The notes beneath the pieces were generated by a model that worked only from the letters and a program-made list of their open reading frames with translations, searched no databases and was not told the DNA's origin. DNA of 64,000 bases from Candidatus Kryptobacter tengchongensis (GTDB lineage Bacteria; Bacteroidota; Ignavibacteria; Kryptoniales; Kryptoniaceae): NCBI GenBank assembly GCA_001485605.1, contig FAON01000014.1:1-64000 (forward strand). The letters run 5' to 3'. Each line of letters opens with the position of its first letter. Positions within the stretch are counted from its first letter, which is position 1. Below are positions 54,341-62,700 of this stretch, in pieces. The translations under genes and the position numbers were made by a program.

Positions 54341-55056
54341 TCTCTATCTTCTTTTTTTGGTGTATTTGGTTTAGTTGATAAATCAAACATTTTCAACCTT
54401 CCAACATATGGGACGATTTGCTCGCTTTTCAGTTCCCTTAATTTCAAAATAGTTTGCTCTATTCTGTCTGTGTTTTCTTTGATGATTTTTATGTAAGTTC
54501 TTATATCAGGTGGAAGATCTTTTTTGAGAAGAATGTTTGCAGCAAGCTTTATTGCAGCAAGTGGATTGTTAACCTCGTGTGAAACAGTGATAACTATTTC
54601 TTGGATCGCTTCAATTTTTTGTGATTGCTCTCCTTTATCTTTTTCTATTTGCCTTTTGAGGTTTTCTCTTTCAATTGTGTTTGCTATGATGACAGGTAGA
54701 AGTGGTCCGATTATATCCTCTTTCATGTAATAGTCAATTGCTCCAAGTTTTAAAACTTCGCTCATAACTTCTTTTTCTTTCGCGCTTGAGAGCATTATCA
54801 CGGGTATATTTATATTTCGGGATTTGATGATTTTCAGCGCTTCTAAGCCGTTCATTTCGGGGAGATAATAATCAAGCAAAATTAAGTTATAATTGTTAGG
54901 AATTGAAAGTTTTTCAATTCCTTTTTCTGCTGTCTCAGTCCAATCAACGGAAAAAGAATAGTTTCTATATGAGTTAAGGTAATACTTAATCAAGCCTGCA
55001 ATGTTTGGGTCGTCTTCAATCAAAAGGATTTTAATTATTTCGCTATTTTCCGACAC
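54337..55056 (-). CDS. Receiver-DHp protein lacking a kinase ATPase domain
   Basis: A 239-residue protein. The receiver domain (about 7-125) has the acidic pair ED (about 14-15), Asp62 in LILLDYYLPEMNG and the Lys in YYMKED. A coiled-coil linker (about 125-150) leads to a HisKA/DHp segment with the H-box SHEVNNPLAAIKLA (His160) and a second helix to about 205. There is no HATPase_c domain after it; the protein ends in a short charged tail. It could be a phosphotransfer protein that relays phosphate between the receiver of a partner and its own His, or a phosphatase for the NtrC-type regulator whose gene it overlaps. Confidence 0.75.
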   Translation of the reverse strand: MSENSEIIKILLIEDDPNIAGLIKYYLNSYRNYSFSVDWTETAEKGIEKLSIPNNYNLILLDYYLPEMNGLEALKIIKSRNINIPVIMLSSAKEKEVMSEVLKLGAIDYYMKEDIIGPLLPVIIANTIERENLKRQIEKDKGEQSQKIEAIQEIVITVSHEVNNPLAAIKLAANILLKKDLPPDIRTYIKIIKENTDRIEQTILKLRELKSEQIVPYVGRLKMFDLSTKPNTPKKEDRE

Positions 55057-55061
55057 TATAC

Positions 55062-55436
55062 TTAATTCCCTTGATTTATTTCTTTAAATGCAAGTTTTGC
55101 AAGTGCTCCCGCAACATGAGTTTTTATCACCTTTTTCTTTAATTCAGATTCAAGATTTTCTATTATTCCTTCCGTTTTTGCAGATAATATATTTCTCACG
55201 GTTTGTTTCGTGAGTCCAAGAATTTGTGCGATTTCAGATTCTGTCTTAAGAAATTTTTCTTTCAATACAACAGCGTAACATGCTTCAATTAAGCTTGGCA
55301 CCCAAGTTAAATGCCTGTATAGAATTAGCTTTCTCGGACCTCCAACTATATCAAGAGCTTTTAGAAAGACCTTAAGAACGATTTCATCAACTTTTTCTTC
55401 AATTTGGATAATTTCTTCCTCTTTCAGGACTGGCAT
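55062..55436 (-). CDS. Small helix-turn-helix protein next to KaiC-like ATPase
   Basis: A 124-residue mostly helical protein. A helix-turn-helix is at about residues 65-86 (TESEIAQILGLTKQTVRNIL). Before it comes a region (about 18-60) with GGPRKLILYRHLTWVPSLIE, and after it a short amphipathic C-terminus. I do not recognise a named family; small regulators of this kind are known beside KaiC-like ATPases in some thermophiles and archaea. It is 11 bp from the ATPase gene and 5 bp from the receiver-DHp gene, so it belongs to the same transcript. Confidence 0.7.
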   Translation of the reverse strand: MPVLKEEEIIQIEEKVDEIVLKVFLKALDIVGGPRKLILYRHLTWVPSLIEACYAVVLKEKFLKTESEIAQILGLTKQTVRNILSAKTEGIIENLESELKKKVIKTHVAGALAKLAFKEINQGN

Positions 55437-55447
55437 ATTTAAATCCT

Positions 55448-56350
55448 TTACTTTTTGTTTGCTATTTCTTTTAGTGATGGACCAATTTTAACAAGCCCAG
55501 TTTGATCAATTTCAAGAAGATATGTTTCGGTGCTATGTCCTGACATTCTACACCCATCTATCCTGAAAAGACGAACCATTTCACCTATCGGTCGCTTATA
55601 TATTTTTTCGGCATATTGATTATTTATTAAAACTTTTGATAACACAATCGTTCCATCAACAATGTGAGGAATTGCGAAACCTCCCGCCGCTTCGGCTGAA
55701 AGCTCTTCCTGTCCGGATCTTTTCTGGGATACAAAAATTGCAGTTTGATACCATTTCTTCATGAAATTGAAAAGCTGTCTGACCACAACCCTTGCGATCA
55801 TTTCTTTTGCTTCATAAAGCCCTGTGACGGAATCAATGACGGTAAATTTGATTTTATACCTCTTAATTGCATATGCAAGTGTGTTGAGAAGCGTTGGAAT
55901 ATCTTCTCTTAATTTACCGTATGAAGCAGCGTCAATGAAGACTATGTTTTCATCAATGTTTTTTTCGTCAACGCCCATTGCAATTGCGCGGAGTTTCATT
56001 GAGCTTGCTACAAAATGGGCGGGGGATTCAACAGTGATGAATGCGACCGAGTTTCCAAGCGATGCCTGTTTTATTGCGAATTGTTCAGCCATTAGACTTT
56101 TCCCAGTATCTGATATGCCTGTTATATTAAAAACCGAATATTGAGGTATTCCACCAAGTGGAATGAGCTTGGGTTTCCCATTTTCAATAGTAGCTGTAAA
56201 AAATAATTCATCAAGACCTTCTATCCCCGTTGGTATCCCTTTTATTTCAGGTGCTTTTTTTGATGTTTCTTTAAAAGTTAAAATAGCATCTTCTACAATT
56301 TCTATATCTTTTTCTATGATTTCCTCTTTCTCAAGATTTTGTTTTGGCAT
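55448..56350 (-). CDS. KaiC-like RecA-fold ATPase
   Basis: About 300 residues with a single RecA/KaiC domain: GIPTGIEGLDELF (about 38-50), Walker A GISDTGKS (78-85), a VESP segment in the position of the KaiC catalytic Glu (about 107-110) and Walker B FTVIDSVTGL (Asp173). It differs from clock KaiC in having one domain only. Start ATG 56350 is chosen because AGAAGGAG (56358-56365) lies 7 bp upstream and the predicted transcript starts near 56389; a longer open frame to 56392 would begin before that start of transcription. It heads a four-gene signalling cluster. Confidence 0.8.
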   Translation of the reverse strand: MPKQNLEKEEIIEKDIEIVEDAILTFKETSKKAPEIKGIPTGIEGLDELFFTATIENGKPKLIPLGGIPQYSVFNITGISDTGKSLMAEQFAIKQASLGNSVAFITVESPAHFVASSMKLRAIAMGVDEKNIDENIVFIDAASYGKLREDIPTLLNTLAYAIKRYKIKFTVIDSVTGLYEAKEMIARVVVRQLFNFMKKWYQTAIFVSQKRSGQEELSAEAAGGFAIPHIVDGTIVLSKVLINNQYAEKIYKRPIGEMVRLFRIDGCRMSGHSTETYLLEIDQTGLVKIGPSLKEIANKK

Positions 56351-56395
56351 TTGTTTTCTCCTTCTAATTAATTGCCCTTTTGAGGAATTCATTTA

Positions 56396-56424
56396 ATAAT
56401 ACGAATTTTTGGCTATAAAATCAA
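56396..56424 (-). promoter_or_regulatory. Promoter of the KaiC-like signalling cluster
   Basis: On the minus strand, TTGATT (56419-56424), 17-bp spacer, TATTAT (56396-56401). It predicts a leader of about 40 nt before ATG 56350. Confidence 0.55.
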
Positions 56425-56466
56425 ACAAATGGCAAGTAGATATGTTATTTTCAAATTGAGTCCAAT

Positions 56467-56495
56467 TTGATTTTTTTGCTGGCGAAATTTATATT
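56467..56495 (+). promoter_or_regulatory. tRNA-Ser promoter
   Basis: TTGATT (56467-56472), 17-bp spacer, TATATT (56490-56495). Transcription would start about 6 bp before the mature tRNA end at 56508. Confidence 0.6.
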
Positions 56496-56507
56496 TTACA
56501 TTGGTAT

Positions 56508-56598
56508 GGAGAGGTGGCCGAGTGGATGAAGGCGCACGCCTGGAGAGCGTGTAGTCCGCCAAAAAGCGGGCTCGTGGGTTCGAATCCCACCCTCTCCG
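56508..56598 (+). tRNA. tRNA-Ser (anticodon GGA)
   Basis: A 91-nt class II tRNA. The acceptor stem is GGAGAGG/CCTCTCC with discriminator G. The anticodon stem CACGC/GCGTG encloses loop CTGGAGA (anticodon GGA, reading UCC and UCU). A long variable arm (stem CCGCC...GCGGG region) and a TGGGTTCGAATCCCA T-arm complete it. The 3' CCA is not encoded (GCT follows). Confidence 0.95.
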
Positions 56599-56693
56599 CT
56601 TCCTTTTCCGGGGCAATTTTGCTTATAAGTTTGATTATTTTTATATTTTTACCTGATAACTTTCTCAAAAACAGAGAAATCTAACTAAAAAAT

Positions 56694-59600
56694 ATGTTAA
56701 TAAAACTTTTACGGAAATTCTTTCCAAGCAAAAACGAAAAGGATTTAAAAGCCCTGATCCCAATTGTTAATCGCATAAATGAAATTTATAAAAATCTTAA
56801 CACTCTCACCGATGCCCAACTCCGAGCTAAAACGGACGAATTCAAAACCAGAATTAAAGAGCGAACTAAACATATTGAAGAAAGAATTGAAGAACTTAAA
56901 ACTCGCGTTCGTGAGGATAAAGAATTAACGCGTGAGGAAAGGCTTGAGATTTACTATGAGATAGAAAAACTTGAAAAGGAATTGTTCAAAGAAGAGCAAA
57001 AGGTTTTAGATGAAATTTTACCTGAGGCTTACGCTGTTGTTAAAGAAACCTGTCGGCGTTTGGTTGGAAAAAGTTGGGAAGTCACGGGGCATAAAATTGT
57101 ATGGGATATGATTCCGTTTGATGTCCAATTGATGGGTGCAATTGTTCTTCATCAAGGTAAAATTGCTGAAATGGCAACAGGTGAGGGTAAAACGCTTGTC
57201 GCAACCATGCCAGCTTATCTTAACGCTTTAACTGGTAGAGGTGTTCATATCGTGACGGTTAATGATTACCTCGCTTTAAGAGATAGCCAATGGATGGGTA
57301 AAATTTATGAGTTTCTTGGTTTAACAGTTGGTTGTATCCAAAACTGGATGAACACTGAACAAAGAAAAACACAATATAACTGCGATATCACTTACGGGAC
57401 AAATAATGAATTTGGTTTTGATTATCTGCGTGATAATATGGCTATTGACCCAAGTGATATAGTTCAAAGAGGTCACTATTACGCTATAATTGATGAGGTT
57501 GACTCAATTTTGATTGATGAAGCAAGAACTCCACTTATAATAAGTGGTCCTGTTCCAGAGACTGAACATAAGTTTGACTGGATGAAACCCAAGGTTGAAA
57601 GGTTAGTAACAGCGCAGATAAATCTCGTCAGCAAGATAGTTGATGAAGCTGAGAAACTTCTAAATGAGGGTAAATTGGAAGAGGCTGGGGTTCTGCTTCT
57701 AAAAGCGCATAGAGGTGCACCAAAGCATAAAAAGTTGAGAAAAATACTCGCTGAACCTGAATATCAAAAACTTCTTCTTGACACAGAACTTGAATTTCTC
57801 AAGGATCAAGGCATTAAAATGCGCCAGCTTGATGAGGATTTATATTTTGTTGTTGATGAGAAAAATCACATTATTGATTTGACGGAGAAGGGGAGGGAAT
57901 TTCTTGCAAACCTTTCTCCAGAGGACAGGGAATTTTTTGTTTTGCCCGACCTTGGCACCGAGATAAGTATAATTGAAAACGATCCATATCTTACCCCATC
58001 CCAGAAACAAAGAAAAAAGGAAGAACTATACCGCCTCTATTCCGAACGAAGCGATAAAGTTCATGCAATCCAACAGTTGCTCAGAGCTTATATAATGTTT
58101 GAGAAGGATGTTGATTATATAGTTCAAGATGGGAAAGTTTTAATTGTTGATGAATTTACAGGTAGAATCTTACCGGGAAGAAGATACTCTGAGGGGTTGC
58201 ATCAAGCGATAGAGGCGAAAGAAGGGGTTAAAGTTGAACAAGATACTCAAACACTTGCGACTATCACTATTCAAAATTACTTCAGGATGTATAAAAAGCT
58301 TGCTGGGATGACTGGAACTGCAGCCACAGAGGCACAGGAGTTCTGGGAAATTTATAAACTTGATGTTGTTGTAATCCCAACGAATAAACCATGTATAAGG
58401 ATTGATTACGATGATGTCATTTACAGGACCAAAAGAGAAAAATATAATGCGGTAATTGATGAGATAGAACGAATGCATAAAATTGGGCGACCTGTCCTTG
58501 TTGGAACGACGAGCGTTGAGGTTTCTGAACTTTTAAGCAGGATGTTGAAGCGTCGTGGAATACCGCATAATGTTTTAAATGCAAAACATCATCAAAGAGA
58601 AGCGGAAATTGTCGCTAATGCGGGGCTTCGTGGAATGGTGACGATAGCAACGAACATGGCTGGGCGAGGAACGGATATCAAACTTGGTCCAGGGGTTGCG
58701 GAACTTGGGGGTCTTCATGTAATTGGAACAGAAAGACATGAGGCAAGAAGAATAGATCTTCAATTGAGGGGTCGTGCAGGTAGACAAGGTGACCCTGGAT
58801 CATCAAGATTTTTCATATCTCTTGAGGATGACCTGATGCGTCTGTTCGGCGGAGAAAGAATTGCAAATATAATGCAACGTCTTGGTTATAAAGAAGGAGA
58901 GCCAATCCAGCATCCAATGATAACTAAAAGCGTTGAAAGGGCACAGAAAAAAGTTGAACAAAATAACTTCGCTATAAGAAAAAGATTACTTGAATATGAT
59001 GATGTCTTAAATAAACAGCGAGAGGTCGTCTATAGTTTGAGAAGACATGCTCTTTTGGGTGAACGACTTGAAGATGACTTGCTTGATATATTAACTGATT
59101 ATGTTGAAGATACGGTTGAAAAGTATTATCCATCCCTTGACTATCAGGGTTTGAAAGACGAATTGATGAGGACGCTTTTAATTGATTTGAAAATCACACC
59201 CGATGAATTTGAAAAACTTGGCAAGGAAGGTTTGAAAGAAAAAAATTACAACGAAGCTGTAGAATTTTATAATCAGAAAAAAGCTCAACTTGGAGAGGAT
59301 CTGATGTTTGCGTTGATGAAAATGGCAATGCTTCAGGTAATAGATCAAAGATGGCAAGAACATTTAAGAGAGATGGATGAATTAAGGGAGGGGATTCACC
59401 TTCGTGCGTATGCTCAAAAAGACCCGCTCGTTGAATATAAAACTGAAGCTTTTGAAATGTTTATGGAGATGATGCGTAGGATAAGAAGCGGTGTTTTAGG
59501 CATTGTTTTTAGAATGTTCCCTGTTGTTCCTGAAGAAGTAATTGAAAGAAGACCAAGAAGACCCAGAAGGGAACAGTTGAACCTTGTCCATCAAGAATCA

Positions 59601-59771
59601 ATTGGTATGGGTCTGCGTGTTTCGGCTAATGAGGCAGATGTTGCAACAGCTACTGCCGTTAAACCTGAAGTTAAATTACAACCTGTAAAAGTTACGCAAA
59701 AAGTTGGGCGCAATGACCCTTGCCCATGTGGAAGTGGGAAAAAATATAAACACTGTCACGGGAAAATATAG
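56694..59771 (+). CDS. secA: Preprotein translocase ATPase SecA
   Basis: A 1025-residue motor that drives proteins through SecYEG. It has Walker A MATGEGKT, IDEVDSILIDEARTPL, the conserved MTGTAATE and NMAGRGTDIKLG segments, QLRGRAGRQGDPGSS, and a helical scaffold region with QRWQEHLREMDELREGI. The C-terminal zinc-binding tail CPCGSGKKYKHCHGK is intact. A long insertion at about residues 300-480 (charged, with EAEKLLNEGKLEEAG) makes it longer than E. coli SecA, as is usual in the Bacteroidota/Chlorobiota group. All T9SS cargo must first pass through Sec. Confidence 0.97.
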   Translation: MLIKLLRKFFPSKNEKDLKALIPIVNRINEIYKNLNTLTDAQLRAKTDEFKTRIKERTKHIEERIEELKTRVREDKELTREERLEIYYEIEKLEKELFKEEQKVLDEILPEAYAVVKETCRRLVGKSWEVTGHKIVWDMIPFDVQLMGAIVLHQGKIAEMATGEGKTLVATMPAYLNALTGRGVHIVTVNDYLALRDSQWMGKIYEFLGLTVGCIQNWMNTEQRKTQYNCDITYGTNNEFGFDYLRDNMAIDPSDIVQRGHYYAIIDEVDSILIDEARTPLIISGPVPETEHKFDWMKPKVERLVTAQINLVSKIVDEAEKLLNEGKLEEAGVLLLKAHRGAPKHKKLRKILAEPEYQKLLLDTELEFLKDQGIKMRQLDEDLYFVVDEKNHIIDLTEKGREFLANLSPEDREFFVLPDLGTEISIIENDPYLTPSQKQRKKEELYRLYSERSDKVHAIQQLLRAYIMFEKDVDYIVQDGKVLIVDEFTGRILPGRRYSEGLHQAIEAKEGVKVEQDTQTLATITIQNYFRMYKKLAGMTGTAATEAQEFWEIYKLDVVVIPTNKPCIRIDYDDVIYRTKREKYNAVIDEIERMHKIGRPVLVGTTSVEVSELLSRMLKRRGIPHNVLNAKHHQREAEIVANAGLRGMVTIATNMAGRGTDIKLGPGVAELGGLHVIGTERHEARRIDLQLRGRAGRQGDPGSSRFFISLEDDLMRLFGGERIANIMQRLGYKEGEPIQHPMITKSVERAQKKVEQNNFAIRKRLLEYDDVLNKQREVVYSLRRHALLGERLEDDLLDILTDYVEDTVEKYYPSLDYQGLKDELMRTLLIDLKITPDEFEKLGKEGLKEKNYNEAVEFYNQKKAQLGEDLMFALMKMAMLQVIDQRWQEHLREMDELREGIHLRAYAQKDPLVEYKTEAFEMFMEMMRRIRSGVLGIVFRMFPVVPEEVIERRPRRPRREQLNLVHQESIGMGLRVSANEADVATATAVKPEVKLQPVKVTQKVGRNDPCPCGSGKKYKHCHGKI

Positions 59772-59783
59772 CAGATTGATGAA

Positions 59784-62700
59784 ATGAAAATTAAAAGGTT
59801 TCTCGCTTTTTTTCTGTTCTTTTGTAACATCACTTATGGACAAGAATTTTTTAATTTGATTGACCATGGATTCACAAAGGAAATTGTAATCAAAATTGAA
59901 AAACCCGAGATAAAAGAAATTGAAATCGCAGGTCAAAGATACTCAATTATAACTCTAAAAAACTACGAAAATGTCTCACTTCTTCCGAACCTTATCCCCT
60001 ACTATAATTTTTTTCTTTCGGCTACACCAGACGCAAAAATTGAAATCCTTAACTATGACCTTGACGAAATTGAGCTTGATTCTCCACTTCCAGAGATAAA
60101 AGAGAAATCTTTGCCAGATGAAGTTGAGTTTGAGGAGACCTTTTCAATTGATGAAAGAATTTATAACTTCACCTATCTTGGAAAACTTCGTGGTGTTGAT
60201 GTTTTTAATTTTCTTGTCTTTCCTTTCAAAGTTGAGGGAAGGAAATTAAAATTTCTAAAAGAAGCAAAATTTTTGCTATCTTCCTTCGGCGCTGTTTCAA
60301 AAATTGAAGAGGCAAAAATTTTCTCAACACCGAAAATAAATGGGTTTAATATCAACTTTAACTTTCAGCAATCGGGTCAAGAATTTGAATATAAAATTTT
60401 CGTTAAAAAAGACGGCGTCTATAAAATAACATACGAAGACCTTAAAAAATCGGGCATTGATCTCAAGGGGGTTCAAGCATCAAAGTTAAGGGTTAAGAAC
60501 AACGGCGTTGAAATACCAATTTATGTTTATTCGGGTGGAGATGGGGTTTTTAATGAGGGGGATTATATTGAATTTTATGCCGAGCGAAGAAAAAATAATT
60601 TTTATGGTGGAAGGGAAGACCTATATAATGATCCCTTCACAGATGTAAATGTGTATTTTCTTGAAGTTGGTGATAAAGATGGTTTGAGATTAGCGGAAGA
60701 AACAGGTGTAAGATTCTTTGAAAACTACATTGATCTTCGTGGAACTTCATTTTATTCAACTATCCACTTTGAAGAGGATGTTATTTTTGAAAGGTTGAAG
60801 GAATCTGATGTTGATTTAACTTATGATGTTCGTGACCACTGGTTTTGGGCAGAGGTGAGAGCAGATAAGCAAGTTGATTTTAATGTCTATATTCCGACGC
60901 CAGATCCGTTAAGTTTGGACAATGTGAAAATGAAGGTTGCTTTTCACGGTATAACTTCAACTCCATCGCTTAACCCCGAACATATAGCACATGTCTTTGT
61001 AAATAATTTAAGAATCTTAACAACGCAATGGAATGGTCAATCGCTTAACATTGCCTCGTCTGAAGGTTTGGGTTATTCTGTGCCAAATGTTGTTTTAAAG
61101 AACGGCATAAATAAAGTGAGTGTTTTCAATGCAAGTGATGGCAGGGTTGTAAATACTATATTTGATGTTAACTGGTTTGAGATAACTTACCGACGGCTTT
61201 ATCAAGCAGATAAAGATGAGATAAAGTTTAAAATCCCGCCCGAATATACGAGTGGTTATTTTCGGTTTGAACTTTTCGGATTTAAAAACCCGAACATAAG
61301 CATTTACAGGATAGGGACTTCAAAAATTTCAAATGTTGAAGTTGTAAAGGCAAGAGATGAAAAAATAGGTGAAAATTATCACGCAATTTTTTATTTAAAT
61401 GTTTTATCGCAAGATGCTGAATTCATCGCCGTAAGTGAAAGCGCAAAACTTAAACCAGATAGCATTGCGAAAGACTTAAAAACAAACCTTAAAAACATAG
61501 CCAATTCTTTTGATTATTTGATCATCACGCATCCCTTGCTTTATGATAAATCAAAAGATGTAAATGATGTTGAACATCCGCTGAACAAAATTAAGAAACT
61601 TTATGAATCAAAAGGCTTGTCCGTTAAGATCATAAGTGTTGACGACATTTATGATGAATTTAATCATGGGATTAAAAGTCCGTATGCGATAAAAGAATTT
61701 TTAAGATATTCTTATTTCAACTGGTCAAAAGCCCCAACCTATATCCTTTTCGCTGGCAGTGCTGTTTACGATAATCGCCATTACCCAAATCTTGATATGA
61801 TTCCGACGATGTTTTACCAGTCCTATAGGTATGGTGCGACATCTGCGGATGCATGGTTTACATTCATTGATGGTGAGGATTATCTTGGTGATGTCATACT
61901 TGGAAGGTTGCCAGTAAGGGATAGGGACGAGCTTAAAAATGCGGTTGATAAAATAATTTCATTTTGGAATCAGAAACCACAAAATTGGAACAGGAATGTT
62001 CTCATGATTGCAGGTGTGGAGAGGGAGTTTGAATCGCAAACTGATTATCTTGTGATGAATGTTTTACCTAAATATCTTAACATAAATCGGTTATATGTCC
62101 TTGGTGGTTCAATTTTCTCTGGTGGGACATCAAAACTTTTAAATTATTTTTCAGATGGGCAGGTTCTTGTGAATTTCGTCGGTCATGGTGGTGGAGCTAT
62201 CTGGTCTGACAATGGCTTGTTGAAAAATGAAGATATCTCAAAAATGTCAAATAAGGATAAGTATCCGTTTATAACGAGTATGACCTGTTTTTCGGGGGCA
62301 TTTGATTACCCACAAAAAATAGCCTTGGGTGTTAATCTTGTAATTGAAAAAGAAAAAGGTGCAATCGGTGTTTTGGCGTCAAGTGGACTTGGCTGGCTTT
62401 TAAATGATTATTTCATGGTTTTGAGCATTTTCCCCTATATTTTTGATCCCAATAGAAGCATTGGTGAAATTATAACGCTTGGCAAGGCAAAGTATTATTC
62501 AAATTATTTCTTCTGGCCACAAGCAAAAACAATGGTTTATCAATATAACCTTATCGGTGACCCAGCAGTAAAACTTCCGTTTCCCGAGAATAAGACATCT
62601 GTCCATGCCGAGAGAAAAGTTGTTTCTTTCGCTGATTCAGTGAAAATACAAATTCAGTCTCAAATTCAAAGTGGCTTTGCTTTAATTACCATTTCAGATA

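Noticed and set aside
56413-56616. 67-residue minus-strand open frame with GWDSNPR
   Set aside because: It is the antisense of tRNA-Ser, a frequent false protein prediction.
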